Below are positions 16,974 to 26,185 of a stretch of DNA of 64,000 nucleotides, in pieces (the stretch's first letter is position 1; each line of letters starts with the position of its first letter). The DNA is from JAJUFS01 sp036381175 (GTDB taxonomy: Bacteria; Pseudomonadota; Gammaproteobacteria; Natronospirales; JAJUFS01). The notes under the pieces were generated by a model. It saw nothing but the letters and a program-made list of their open reading frames with translations. It made no database searches and was not told the origin of the DNA. The position numbers and the translations under genes were made by a program. Where the stretch lies: NCBI GenBank assembly GCA_036381175.1, contig DASVDI010000053.1, positions 23,050-87,049 on the forward strand. Direction: 5' to 3'.

Positions 16974-18746
16974 GTGTCGAAACGCCAGCAGGAATTCAAC
17001 GTCTGGGAAGCGTACCGGCGGCTGCTGAAATACGCGGCGCCGCATCGCAGTGTGTTCGCGATCGGTGCGCTGGCGATGATTGTCGGCGCACTGGGTGAAC
17101 TTGCAACGGCGTGGCTGATGAAACCGATGCTCGACCAGGGTTTCGTGGAACGCGACGCGCAAGTCATCATGCTCATTCCCATTGCAGTCATTGCCATTTC
17201 GCTGGTCCGCGGGCTGGGCGCCTTCGGCAGTTCCTATTCCATCGGCTGGATCGCGCGGCACGTCATCAAGAAGCTGCGCGGGGACGTGTTCGAGAAATTG
17301 CTGGCGATGCCGGCACGCTATTACGACCGCAGTTCCGGCGGCCAGCTGATTTCGAAAATCACCTACAACATCGAACAGGTCGCCGAGTCGAGTTCACGCG
17401 CCATCATCGTCCTGCTGGGCGACAGCCTTCGCGTGATCGCGCTGATCGGCTACATGCTGTGGATGAGCTGGCAACTGTCGCTGTTCGTGTTCATCCTGAT
17501 GCCGCTGCTCGCGGGCATCGTTCGCTGGGTGAGCAAGCGTTTCCGGCGTTACAGCACGCGCATCCAGAATTCGATGGGCGACGTGACGCAGGTGGCCGAA
17601 GAGATCATCGTCGGACAGCGGGTCATCAAGATTTTCGGCGGCGAAGATTACGAGCGCGAACGCTTTGGTGATGTCAACGAGAGCAACCGCCGCCTGCACA
17701 TGAAACTGCTGGCGACGAAAGCGGGCAGCGTTCCCATCGTGCAGGTCATCAGCAGCATCGGCATTGCGCTGGTGATCTATTTCGCGGCACGCGGTTCCGA
17801 GGATTTCATGTTCACCGCCGGTGAATTCACGTCATACCTCGGTGCAATGTTGCTGCTGTCACAGCCGATGAAGCGCATCACCGAAATCAACGAGCCCCTG
17901 CAGCGTGGCATCGCGGCGGCGCACAGCATTTTCGAATTGCTCGACAGCGAATCGCAAGCTGACACCGGCACACGCGAACTTGGACGCGCGCGCGGTGAAG
18001 TGGCGTTCGAGAATGTTCATTTCGCGTACAGCGCCGAAAAAGGCGATGTGCTGCGCGGCATTGACGTCAAGGTCGCGCCCGGCGAAACCGTGGCGTTGGT
18101 TGGCCGCTCCGGTAGCGGCAAGAGCTCGCTGGTGAGCTTGTTGCCGCGCTTCTACGAAACGACCTCAGGCAGTATTCACGTCGACGGCATCGATATTCGC
18201 GATGTGAAATTGCGCGACCTGCGCCGGCAGATCGCACTCGTTTCGCAGGACATCGTTTTGTTCAACGACAACATTGCGCGAAATATTGCCTATGGTGGAC
18301 TTGGCGACGCGTCCGAGGACGCGATTCGCGAAGCCGCACGCGCCGCGCATGCGCTCGAGTTCATCGAGCAATTGCCTGAAGGTTTCAATACCGAGGTCGG
18401 TGATCGCGGCCTGATGCTGTCGGGCGGCCAGCGGCAGCGGATTGCGATTGCGCGTGCCTTGCTGAAAGACGCGCCCATCCTGATACTCGATGAGGCAACG
18501 TCCGCGCTGGATACCGAATCCGAGCGCTACATCCAGGCGGCGCTGGATGCGCTGATGAAATCGCGCACCACGTTCGTGATCGCGCATCGCCTCTCGACGG
18601 TCGAAAAAGCCGACCGCATCCTCGTGCTCGAAGCCGGACGCATTGTCGAGCAGGGCACGCACGCAGAGTTGCTGGAACGCGGCGGCGTGTATGCCTCGCT
18701 GCATCGCCTGCAGTTCAGTGAAGCCGGCGACGAATCTCCAGACTGA
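16974..18746 (+). CDS. msbA: Lipid A export ABC transporter MsbA
   Basis: A 590-residue half-transporter that flips lipid A-core across the inner membrane. Six membrane helices (about 25-310) are followed by a nucleotide-binding domain with Walker A GRSGSGKSS, signature LSGGQRQRIAIARALL and Walker B ILILDEATSALD. GTG at 16974, 1 bp after the exbD stop codon and preceded by GGCGGCGGG, is chosen over an upstream ATG inside exbD. The adjacent lpxK and kdsB genes confirm the lipid A/Kdo role. Confidence 0.95.
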   Translation: MSKRQQEFNVWEAYRRLLKYAAPHRSVFAIGALAMIVGALGELATAWLMKPMLDQGFVERDAQVIMLIPIAVIAISLVRGLGAFGSSYSIGWIARHVIKKLRGDVFEKLLAMPARYYDRSSGGQLISKITYNIEQVAESSSRAIIVLLGDSLRVIALIGYMLWMSWQLSLFVFILMPLLAGIVRWVSKRFRRYSTRIQNSMGDVTQVAEEIIVGQRVIKIFGGEDYERERFGDVNESNRRLHMKLLATKAGSVPIVQVISSIGIALVIYFAARGSEDFMFTAGEFTSYLGAMLLLSQPMKRITEINEPLQRGIAAAHSIFELLDSESQADTGTRELGRARGEVAFENVHFAYSAEKGDVLRGIDVKVAPGETVALVGRSGSGKSSLVSLLPRFYETTSGSIHVDGIDIRDVKLRDLRRQIALVSQDIVLFNDNIARNIAYGGLGDASEDAIREAARAAHALEFIEQLPEGFNTEVGDRGLMLSGGQRQRIAIARALLKDAPILILDEATSALDTESERYIQAALDALMKSRTTFVIAHRLSTVEKADRILVLEAGRIVEQGTHAELLERGGVYASLHRLQFSEAGDESPD

Positions 18747-18756
18747 CATCATCACC

Positions 18757-19788
18757 ATGCGGCGCGACGCGTATTTCAATCGAACCTGGTACGAAGACGA
18801 GCCGCCCGCGTGGTGGCAGCACGTGCTAGCGATCATTTTTCGTTTTGTGAGTGCATTGCGTCGCGGCTTTTACCGCGTGCGCATTCTGCGCGGCGTAAAG
18901 CTCGATGTACCCGTGATCGTCATCGGCAACCTGACAGCGGGCGGTACGGGCAAGACGCCGCTCACGCTTGCACTGGTTCGAGAACTGGGCGAGCGAGGCT
19001 TCAAACCCGGCATTGTCAGTCGTGGTTACGGTGGTCGTCCCGGCAAGACGCCGTTGCATGTCACCGCTGAAACTCCGGTGTCACGCGCGGGCGACGAAGC
19101 GGTCATGCTCGCCGCACGCAGCAACGTTCCCGTATTCGTGCATCCGCGTCGCGCACGTGCAGCGCAGGCGCTGCTCGCCACGCATTCCGTTGATGTGATT
19201 ATCTGTGACGATGGATTGCAGCATTACGCGCTGGCGCGTGATATTGAAATCGCTGTCGTTGATGGCCAGCGTGGTCTCGGTAACGGGAAACTGTTGCCGG
19301 CCGGTCCGCTGCGCGAGCCGACGGCGCGTTTGCGTTCGGTGAATCATGTCGTCATCAATGGCGAGATGTCCGCGCAAGCGCAAACCGCACTTTCGAAAAT
19401 CGACTCCGCGAAAATCACATCAATGCAACTGGAAGCGGTTGCGCTTGTGAATATTTCAAATGGCGAACGCAGGCCGCGCGATACTTTCGTTGATCGCCAT
19501 TGCGCGGCGGTCGCGGGCATTGGCAATCCGCAACGGTTCTTCAGTACGCTTGGCGAACTGGACTATCGCGCCGAGTGCCGCGCCTTCCCGGATCATTACA
19601 CGTACAAGCGTGAAGACTTCGAGTTCGCCGGCGAGCGTCCGCTGTTGATGACAGAAAAGGACGCCGTCAAGTGCCGCGCGTTCGCGGCGCCTGGCTGGTG
19701 GTATCTTGAAATCGCGGCGTCGCTGGAAACTTCTTTTATCGATGCGCTCGCCGCTCGCTTGAAAAGATTGCAGGGAGAGATAGCGTGA
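18757..19788 (+). CDS. lpxK: Tetraacyldisaccharide 4'-kinase
   Basis: A 343-residue membrane-associated kinase that phosphorylates the 4' position of the lipid A disaccharide. A hydrophobic N-terminal helix (about 20-40) precedes the family P-loop in VIVIGNLTAGGTGKTPLTLAL, then GIVSRGYGGR, DEAVMLA, ICDDGLQHYALARD and PAGPLREP. The ATG at 18757 begins 10 bp after msbA. Its stop codon overlaps the alternative GTG start of the small Trm112-like gene. Gene order msbA-lpxK-ycaR-kdsB matches E. coli apart from ycaQ. Confidence 0.95.
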   Translation: MRRDAYFNRTWYEDEPPAWWQHVLAIIFRFVSALRRGFYRVRILRGVKLDVPVIVIGNLTAGGTGKTPLTLALVRELGERGFKPGIVSRGYGGRPGKTPLHVTAETPVSRAGDEAVMLAARSNVPVFVHPRRARAAQALLATHSVDVIICDDGLQHYALARDIEIAVVDGQRGLGNGKLLPAGPLREPTARLRSVNHVVINGEMSAQAQTALSKIDSAKITSMQLEAVALVNISNGERRPRDTFVDRHCAAVAGIGNPQRFFSTLGELDYRAECRAFPDHYTYKREDFEFAGERPLLMTEKDAVKCRAFAAPGWWYLEIAASLETSFIDALAARLKRLQGEIA

Positions 19789-19964
19789 ACATGACATTGC
19801 TGGAAATCCTCGCGTGCCCCGTCTGCAAGGGCAAGCTCGAATTTCACCGCGACAGGCAGGAACTTGTCTGCCGCCCCGACCGTCTTGCGTACCCCGTGCG
19901 AGACGACGTGCCGGTGATGCTGGTCGAGGAAGCGCGCGAGCTCGATGGCGAGAATTCGCAGTGA
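19785..19964 (+). CDS. ycaR: Trm112-like zinc protein (YcaR family)
   Basis: A very small protein, 57 residues from ATG 19791 (59 from the in-frame GTG at 19785, which overlaps the lpxK stop codon). It reads LLEILACPVCKGKLEFHR and continues ELVCRPDRLAYPVRDDVPVM, essentially the YcaR/Trm112 pattern with a CPxC zinc knuckle and a third cysteine. Eukaryotic Trm112 activates methyltransferases. The bacterial role is unclear, but the location between lpxK and kdsB is conserved. The stop codon overlaps the GTG start of kdsB. Confidence 0.9.
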   Translation: MNMTLLEILACPVCKGKLEFHRDRQELVCRPDRLAYPVRDDVPVMLVEEARELDGENSQ

Positions 19965-20719
19965 CGGATTTCACTGTCGTCGTTCCCGCGCGTTTTGCGT
20001 CAACGCGTCTTCCCGGCAAACCGCTGCTGGATATCGCCGGCAAACCAATGATCGCGCACGTCTGGGAGCGCGCGCAGGAAGCCGGTGCGGGGCGAGTGAT
20101 CGTTGCAACGGACGATGAACGCATTCGAGCGGCGTGCGAGCAATTCGGCGCAGAGGTATTCATGACGGCGAAGGATCACGCGTCGGGTACGGATCGTATC
20201 AATGAAGTTGTCGCTGGATTGTCTGCGAATGACGATGATGTATTCGTGAACGTGCAGGGCGACGAACCGTTGATGCCCCCCGAAAATATTCGCCAGGTCG
20301 CAGAACTTGCCGCGCTTGCCGGCACGGACATCGCCACGCTGCACGTGCCGGTCACATTACGCGAAGAATTCCTGGATCCGAACGTTGTGAAACTTGTTGC
20401 GGACGCTGAAGGTCGCGCGTTGTACTTCAGCCGCGCGCCGATTCCCTGGAACCGCAATGGCGAGCGTGATGAAAATGGCTGGCCAACGGCGTTCGAAGGT
20501 GCGGTTCGGCATCTCGGTATTTACGCGTATCGCACCAATGCCTTGCGACGTTTCGCTGCGGCGCCTTCCTGTGTGCTCGAAGACATGGAAAGCCTGGAGC
20601 AGCTGCGCGCCTTGTGGATGGGCATGACGATTCGCACTTCCATCGCCGCGCGAATTCCGCCACGTGGTGTCGATACGCCGGAAGACCTGGTTGCCTTGCG
20701 CGGCCTGTTTTCCGTTTGA
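19961..20719 (+). CDS. kdsB: 3-deoxy-manno-octulosonate cytidylyltransferase
   Basis: A 252-residue CMP-Kdo synthetase that activates Kdo for addition to lipid A. It opens VTDFTVVVPARFASTRLPGKP, the nucleotide-binding signature, and has DEPLMPP (in VNVQGDEPLMPP), YFSRAPIPW and HLGIYAYR. The GTG start overlaps the preceding stop codon (GTGA) and longer in-frame starts lie inside the Trm112-like gene, so GTG 19961 is chosen. It is the last gene of the comEC-kdsB run. Confidence 0.95.
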   Translation: MTDFTVVVPARFASTRLPGKPLLDIAGKPMIAHVWERAQEAGAGRVIVATDDERIRAACEQFGAEVFMTAKDHASGTDRINEVVAGLSANDDDVFVNVQGDEPLMPPENIRQVAELAALAGTDIATLHVPVTLREEFLDPNVVKLVADAEGRALYFSRAPIPWNRNGERDENGWPTAFEGAVRHLGIYAYRTNALRRFAAAPSCVLEDMESLEQLRALWMGMTIRTSIAARIPPRGVDTPEDLVALRGLFSV

Positions 20720-20741
20720 TCGTTTTTCGCGAAGATCGAAG

Positions 20742-21722
20742 TTACAGCGATGTAAGAATCTTGTATGGCGTGTACAGGACGACTGTCAGCAATGACAGCA
20801 GGATCAACGCCAGCACGCCATTGATCGTGTGCTTCAGGAACTTGTAAAGCCCCCTGCGTGTCTGCTTCAGCTGCTTGCCCTTTTCCAGCATCGGTCCCAG
20901 CGTCGAGAACAAGGCATTGAAACCGCCGCGCCTGTCACTCGCATCGTTCGGAACGACCATCAATCGCATTATTCGTGAATAGAAGAAATTGACGATCCGT
21001 CCGAACCCGTTCATCGGGCGCGCGATGTCACACATCAGGATCAGTCGGTGCTCACCGGTGTCGTTGGCGGCATGGTGAATATAGGTTTCGTCGAACAGCA
21101 GCGCGTCGCCATCGCGCCAGGAGTAGGTCGTTCCATCAATGTTGATCCAGCAGGCGTCGGAGTTTGGTGTCGCGAGGCCGAGGTGGTACCGGAGCGAGCA
21201 GGCAAACGGATCCGAGTGCGGTGTCAGCTTCGAGCCGGGTGGCAGCAGCGTGAACAGGGCGCCTTTCACGCCTGGAACGGATTCTAGAATACGCACGGTC
21301 TCCGGGCATGATCGTTTCCCGGATTCGTGCGTGTAGCCGTACCACTTCAGGTAATACTTGCTCCATCCGTACTTGAAGAAGGTGTGAAAGCCGACATCGT
21401 AATACGCCTGCGAATCCCGCCGCGTCGTGTGTTCGAACGCCTTGCCGCGCTGAAGGGCGAGCGCTTCGTCGCGAATCGTTTTCCAGTTTTTCCGGATTTC
21501 CTCAAGCTCGGCGAAGTCCGCCAGATCCATGATCGGGCGGCGCGCGCGCCGCTCGGTAGCCATGTACAGCAGGCAATTGAACGGCGCAAACATGGGCCAG
21601 CATTTACGCATGTATTCCCTCAGGCTCACCGAACGGTAATTGCCGCGGAATGCGTAAACGTAGGTAATGGATGCAATAAAAAACGATGCGAGCAGTATGA
21701 GTATCGCTGTTGCCGCGATCAT
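20742..21722 (-). CDS. lpxO: LpxO-like aspartyl/asparaginyl beta-hydroxylase family protein
   Basis: A 326-residue membrane-anchored Fe(II)/2-oxoglutarate dioxygenase. An N-terminal hydrophobic helix (about 1-25) and a C-terminal one (about 300-322) flank the catalytic domain. TPHSDPFACSLRYHLGL gives the His-x-Asp pair, and DETYIHHAANDTGEHRLI supplies the second His and the 2-oxoglutarate Arg. LpxO makes 2-hydroxymyristate on lipid A, and the convergent position next to kdsB fits that job. Peptidyl or other lipid substrates remain possible, so the symbol is tentative. ATG 21722 has GGGGGA upstream. Confidence 0.82.
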   Translation of the reverse strand: MIAATAILILLASFFIASITYVYAFRGNYRSVSLREYMRKCWPMFAPFNCLLYMATERRARRPIMDLADFAELEEIRKNWKTIRDEALALQRGKAFEHTTRRDSQAYYDVGFHTFFKYGWSKYYLKWYGYTHESGKRSCPETVRILESVPGVKGALFTLLPPGSKLTPHSDPFACSLRYHLGLATPNSDACWINIDGTTYSWRDGDALLFDETYIHHAANDTGEHRLILMCDIARPMNGFGRIVNFFYSRIMRLMVVPNDASDRRGGFNALFSTLGPMLEKGKQLKQTRRGLYKFLKHTINGVLALILLSLLTVVLYTPYKILTSL

Positions 21723-21904
21723 GCTGTTTCCCCCGAAGAGTGCTTCCTTGCCTTCAGCCCTGTTGCCGGGCGCCCGACGGAAAAATAGAGGAATGAGCGC
21801 CGGAAGGGAAGAGCGCGGCACCTTCTGGTGCGTCATTTCAGGGTGAATGCGGCTATCTGGAAAGTCCCTGCCGCTTTGCGTCAGCGGGCGAATCCCGCGC
21901 GCAT

Positions 21905-22222
21905 TCAGCTTATTCGCAACTTGCTCCTGTGACTGGCAATGACGCTTTTCTGCGCAACGAGAAATACCTGGTTCTTCGCCTCGCCGGACAACGGCTTTCC
22001 GAATCGCGCTTCAAAGGCCTCGCTCACAGCGTCGGAAATTCTTGCTGCGGCCACGCTTGCGGGTTCCCGAACGGGACGGGATGCGGATGTCACAACCTTG
22101 ATCGCGTGCGGGCGGCAAAAGGAGTAGAACTCCTCGAATTTCCATGTGGCGAGTCCGGCCTTTTTCAGTTCTCCGTAGTATCGGCGCGCGTAATTTTTTG
22201 CCTTGCGTTCAATTTCGTTCAT
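21905..22222 (-). CDS. Hypothetical protein
   Basis: A 105-residue basic, mostly helical protein starting MNEIERKAKNYARRYYGELKK, with no signal peptide or membrane segment. AGGGCAA lies 7 bp before the ATG. A central proline-containing linker (about 50-57) separates two helical parts. I do not recognise the family. It stands alone between lpxO and the divergent phosphatase gene. Confidence 0.6.
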   Translation of the reverse strand: MNEIERKAKNYARRYYGELKKAGLATWKFEEFYSFCRPHAIKVVTSASRPVREPASVAAARISDAVSEAFEARFGKPLSGEAKNQVFLVAQKSVIASHRSKLRIS

Positions 22223-22328
22223 CGAAGGTTGCCCTGTGGTTTCCTCGCCTTAAAGACCAACAGGTTCTGATATAAAGTGCCATCAGGTAATTCATTCGCG
22301 GAATATTCCAGGACGCAGGCTTGAGGTT

Positions 22329-22799
22329 ATGGAAAGAAAATCGATTCTCTTCGTGTGCATGGGAAATATCTGTCGTTCACCGACAGCGGAAGGCGTTTTT
22401 CGGCGATTGCTGGAGGCACAAGGCGATGGTCTGCAGGTGGAAATCGATTCGGCGGGAACGCACAGCTATCACACAGGTTCCGCACCCGATCGCCGCGCGC
22501 AGGCGGCGGCACTGCGGCGTGGCATCGATCTTTCCACGCAGCGCGCGCGCCAGGTAGTCGTCGAGGATTTCGAACGCTTCGATCTCGTGCTTGCAATGGA
22601 CGAAGACAATCTCGCGATCCTGCACGCGCAATGTCCGCCACAGCGCCGCGATCGTGTCCGGTTGTTTCTTGAATACGGCACGGTGGGAGAACGCAACGTG
22701 CCGGATCCGTATTACGGCGGCGACAATGGTTTCGAGCACGTGCTTGATCTCATCGAAGACGCGGCACGGGGTTTGCTCGCAAGTCTGCGTCGATCCTGA
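22329..22799 (+). CDS. Low-molecular-weight protein-tyrosine phosphatase
   Basis: A 156-residue cytoplasmic phosphatase. The P-loop CMGNICRSP (CX5R, Cys10 nucleophile, Arg16) is at the N-terminus, and the acid/base Asp is in VPDPYYGG near residue 126. Enzymes of this type often oppose BY-kinases in exopolysaccharide control, but no polysaccharide kinase or export genes are nearby, so the substrate is open. It is followed after 20 bp by a membrane-protein gene and probably shares its transcript. Confidence 0.93.
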   Translation: MERKSILFVCMGNICRSPTAEGVFRRLLEAQGDGLQVEIDSAGTHSYHTGSAPDRRAQAAALRRGIDLSTQRARQVVVEDFERFDLVLAMDEDNLAILHAQCPPQRRDRVRLFLEYGTVGERNVPDPYYGGDNGFEHVLDLIEDAARGLLASLRRS

Positions 22800-22819
22800 A
22801 GCGAAAACGGGGAAACCCA

Positions 22820-23314
22820 ATGACAGCGACAACAACAAACAGCGTCATGTCACCGCCGCGAAATTACCGTCCGATCCTGTACGGTGGTTTGCTTGCGGGA
22901 ACGCTGGATATCCTGGCGGCGATTGTCAAAGGCGCTTTCGACGGACTCAATGCAGAAATCATTCTGCAGTCCGTTGCGAGTGGATTGCTGGGTGGAAAGG
23001 CTTTTGATCCTGGCATCGTCGGTGCGGCAACAGGTCTGCTGCTGCATTTCCTGATAATGTTCGTGATCGGCGCGATTTTCGTTGCTGCGAGCCGCAGGAT
23101 CGCGTTCCTGCTCAGGCACACCGTCGTCTCCGGCGTGCTGTACGGCGTTGGTGTCTACCTGGTCATGAATTTTGTGGTGCTGCCGTTATCGGCGATCCCG
23201 TTTCAACTGAATTATTCAGTTGCCGAGATCATTATTGGCCTGTCCATTCACGTCACATGCGTCGGATTGCCGATTGCATGGACGATGAAACATTGCGGCG
23301 GAAAGTACTCGTGA
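22820..23314 (+). CDS. Four-helix membrane protein of unknown function
   Basis: A 164-residue protein with about four hydrophobic helices: YGGLLAGTLDILAAIVKGAF near 21-40, a long helix around 68-88, one at 98-120, and one at 130-155. The glycine-rich first helix and short loops resemble the DUF1440/YagU type of inner-membrane protein, but similarity is only general. It lies between the tyrosine phosphatase gene and a bidirectional terminator. Confidence 0.7.
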   Translation: MTATTTNSVMSPPRNYRPILYGGLLAGTLDILAAIVKGAFDGLNAEIILQSVASGLLGGKAFDPGIVGAATGLLLHFLIMFVIGAIFVAASRRIAFLLRHTVVSGVLYGVGVYLVMNFVVLPLSAIPFQLNYSVAEIIIGLSIHVTCVGLPIAWTMKHCGGKYS

Positions 23315-23349
23315 TTTGATTGCACGTTTGACGCATCGGGAAACACGAC

Positions 23350-23385
23350 AAAAGAAAACCGGCCATTGGCCGGTTTTCTTTTTTT
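23350..23385. terminator. Bidirectional terminator between membrane-protein gene and rne
   Basis: GAAAACCGGCCA pairs perfectly with TGGCCGGTTTTC (23354-23378) and is followed by seven T on the plus strand. The minus-strand read-out also has a T-rich run, so it can serve both convergent genes. Confidence 0.9.
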
Positions 23386-23404
23386 AACGTCAACGTCGCG
23401 TCGT

Positions 23405-26185
23405 TCAGCTATCCGAACCCGTTGGCTTGTCTTTGTCGCCCTCGTTCTCGCGATCATCGCGGCGAGTCTCGATTTTCACAAGGCCTTCGTTGGAGCGCTT
23501 GATCGCCTGGATGCGTTTCAGCACTTCGTCGGCTGAACGCGTCGATCCACTCGCGGTGTTCTCCTTGCTCACGGGCGCTGGCGGTGCCGGTTCCGGCTTC
23601 AGTTCGGCTTTTGCGGCGGGTTCGACAGGACCTTTGACAGGCGCTTCGGCCTTGGGTGCCGGCGTCGCGGTTTCAACCGGACCTTTTGCAGGTTCCTGTG
23701 ATCTGATCGGTGCTTCGACACTCGGCGCCACCTCCGGTTTGCGTTCACGCGGAATGGCGACAGGGCGAATGCCCGAAGGCGCGCGTTCGGTCGTTGCTTC
23801 CGGTACGCGAGTTTCGGTGGATGTTTCGTTGCGAACCGGCGCTTCGGTTTTCACGCTTTCCGTTTTCACTTCCCGGGTCTCGTTGGCCACGAGCGCCTCC
23901 GGAACCGGTTTCACGACCGGTTTTGCATCGGGTTTCACTTCCGCTTGTGTTTCGGATTTCACGGGTGCTGTAGGCGTTTCATCACGCGGCGGGCTGACAG
24001 GCTTTTCGGTTTGCGCGCGCGACTCGTTCGCGGCACCGGCATCTTGTCCGTTCGCCGATGGCTTGCCGGAGGCTGCTGCGTTCTGCGCGTTGCCCTGCGC
24101 GGCGGCGTCACCGCTCTTGCGCCGACGACGTCCACCGCGGCGACCGCGCCGCGTATTCCTGCTGCGGCCGGTTTCCTTCTCGGTTTCATCCGTCTTGTTG
24201 TCGCGCGGTGCCTGTTCCGCTGGCGCGGCTTTCTGCTCGACGGGCTTGCGGGACTGTTCGTCGCGCCGGGTTTTCTGCTCCGGCTTCTGTTCGTCGCGCT
24301 GTCGCTTGCGTGCACCATTATTGCCACGCGATTCGTCCTTGCGCGTTTCATCGTTGCGCGCCTCGTCACGACGACCACCACGACGCGGACGCCGTGTGCG
24401 ACCGTCTTCCTGTTGCCGGTTGTCGCGACTGCGCGTGCCGCGCGCTTGCGCGGCACGCCGTTTCTGTTCCTTGCGTTCCTCGGTTCCGGTGCTGCCGAAC
24501 AGGAAACGCCACAGGCGCGTCAGCAACCCAGGCTGCGGTTGTGCGGTTGCGCGTGCTGCCGGCGCGGGCGCAGGCGTCGAAGGCGCGAGCGTCTTGACGG
24601 CCGGCTCTTCCGGCAACTTCTGGCTTTCGCCGGTGAGGTAGGCAGGCACATTCGCCGTATCTTCGGGTTCCGCCAGCGCGTAACTCGCCGTGCGCGTACC
24701 GTTGCTGCCGATTTCATCGTCGCGCTGACGCAGGATTTCGTAATCCGGCGTTTCGATGTTCGGGTTCGGCACGAGGATGACGTCAACGCGGCAGCGCTGC
24801 TCGATGCGCAGGATGCCGTCGCGTTTTTCGTTGAGCAGGAAGGTCGCGGCTTCCACCGGCAGCTGCGCGACAACGCGCGCAGTCTTTTCCTTCATCGCTT
24901 CTTCTTCGATCAGGCGAAGCACGGACAGCGACAGCGATTCGATGCTGCGAATGCGGCCCTCGCCATGGCAGCGCGGGCAGACCTGCTGGCTGGATTCGCC
25001 GAGCGAAGGACGCAGGCGCTGGCGCGACATTTCCATCAGGCCGAAACGTGAGATGCGCCCGATCTGCACGCGTGCGCGATCCATCTTCAGCGCATCGCGC
25101 AGCCTGTCTTCGACCGCGCGCTGGTTGCGGTTGCTCGCCATGTCGATGAAGTCGATGACGATCAGCCCGCCCATGTCACGCAGGCGAAGCTGTCGCGCAA
25201 CTTCCTCGGCAGCTTCAAGGTTGGTGTTGAGCGCGGTTTCCTCAATGTCGCCGCCCTTGGTGGCGCGCGAGGAGTTCACGTCAATGGAAACCAGCGCCTC
25301 GGTGTGGTCGATGACCAGCGCGCCGCCGGAGGTCAAACGCACTTCGCGGCGGAAGGCGGATTCGATCTGCGATTCGATCTGGAAGCGCGTGAACAGCGGC
25401 ACGCGATCCTGGTAAACCTTCAGCTTCGACAGGTTGTGCGGCATCACGGATTCCATGAACCCTTTCGCCTGTTCGAAGATTTTCGCGTCGTCGATCAGGA
25501 TTTCGCCCACGTCGGTGCGCAGGTAATCACGCAGCGCACGAATGATGACGTTCGATTCCTGGTAGATGAGCGCCGGCGGTTTCATTTCCTCGCCGGCTTT
25601 CTGGATCGCTTCCCAGATGGTGACGAGGTAATCGAGATCCCACTGCAACTCTTCGACGCTGCGACCAACACCGGCGGTGCGCACGATCGCGCCCATGCCT
25701 TTCGGGATGTTCATGGCAGAAAGCGCTTCGCGAATTTCGTCGCGGTCTTCGCCTTCGATGCGGCGCGACACGCCACCGGCGCGCGGATTGTTCGGCATCA
25801 GCACAAGGAAGCGGCCGGCGAGGCTGATGAAGGTTGTCAATGCCGCGCCCTTGTTGCCGCGTTCTTCCTTCTCGACCTGCACCAGGACTTCCTGGCCTTC
25901 GCGCAGCACGTCCTTGATGTTGATGCGGCCGCTTTCCGGCGCGCCGTCGCGAAAATAACTGCGGGAAATTTCCTTCAGCGGCAGGAAGCCGTGGCGCTCG
26001 GAACCGTAATCGATGAATGCCGCTTCCAGCGAAGGCTCGATCCGTGTGATCCGGCCTTTGTAGATGTTGGCTTTTTTCTGTTCGCGGGAGGGAACCTCGA
26101 TGTCGAGGTCGTAAAGCTTCTGGCCGTCAACCATGGCCACGCGCAACTCTTCCGGCTGAGTTGCATTGATGAGCATTCTCTTCAT
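23405..26185 (-). CDS. rne: Ribonuclease E
   Basis: A 926-residue endoribonuclease, the core of the RNA degradosome. The S1 domain lies at about 35-118 (NIYKGRITRIEPSLEAAFIDYG). The DNase I-like catalytic part has SIDVNS and GLIVIDFIDM, which carry the two metal aspartates. The zinc link CPRCHGEGR sits near 405. After about residue 520 the protein becomes a low-complexity Arg/Glu/Lys-rich scaffold with RRGRRGGRRRR and Pro/Ala/Lys-rich tracts, shorter than in E. coli (1061 residues). The mRNA leader can fold over its own ribosome binding site, consistent with autoregulation. It is divergent from rluC, as in E. coli. Confidence 0.97.
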   Translation of the reverse strand: MKRMLINATQPEELRVAMVDGQKLYDLDIEVPSREQKKANIYKGRITRIEPSLEAAFIDYGSERHGFLPLKEISRSYFRDGAPESGRINIKDVLREGQEVLVQVEKEERGNKGAALTTFISLAGRFLVLMPNNPRAGGVSRRIEGEDRDEIREALSAMNIPKGMGAIVRTAGVGRSVEELQWDLDYLVTIWEAIQKAGEEMKPPALIYQESNVIIRALRDYLRTDVGEILIDDAKIFEQAKGFMESVMPHNLSKLKVYQDRVPLFTRFQIESQIESAFRREVRLTSGGALVIDHTEALVSIDVNSSRATKGGDIEETALNTNLEAAEEVARQLRLRDMGGLIVIDFIDMASNRNQRAVEDRLRDALKMDRARVQIGRISRFGLMEMSRQRLRPSLGESSQQVCPRCHGEGRIRSIESLSLSVLRLIEEEAMKEKTARVVAQLPVEAATFLLNEKRDGILRIEQRCRVDVILVPNPNIETPDYEILRQRDDEIGSNGTRTASYALAEPEDTANVPAYLTGESQKLPEEPAVKTLAPSTPAPAPAARATAQPQPGLLTRLWRFLFGSTGTEERKEQKRRAAQARGTRSRDNRQQEDGRTRRPRRGGRRDEARNDETRKDESRGNNGARKRQRDEQKPEQKTRRDEQSRKPVEQKAAPAEQAPRDNKTDETEKETGRSRNTRRGRRGGRRRRKSGDAAAQGNAQNAAASGKPSANGQDAGAANESRAQTEKPVSPPRDETPTAPVKSETQAEVKPDAKPVVKPVPEALVANETREVKTESVKTEAPVRNETSTETRVPEATTERAPSGIRPVAIPRERKPEVAPSVEAPIRSQEPAKGPVETATPAPKAEAPVKGPVEPAAKAELKPEPAPPAPVSKENTASGSTRSADEVLKRIQAIKRSNEGLVKIETRRDDRENEGDKDKPTGSDS

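Noticed and set aside
23427..24641. Plus-strand open frame opposite the rne C-terminal region
   Set aside because: Serine/arginine/valine-biased repeat-like protein produced by the complement of the low-complexity RNase E scaffold.
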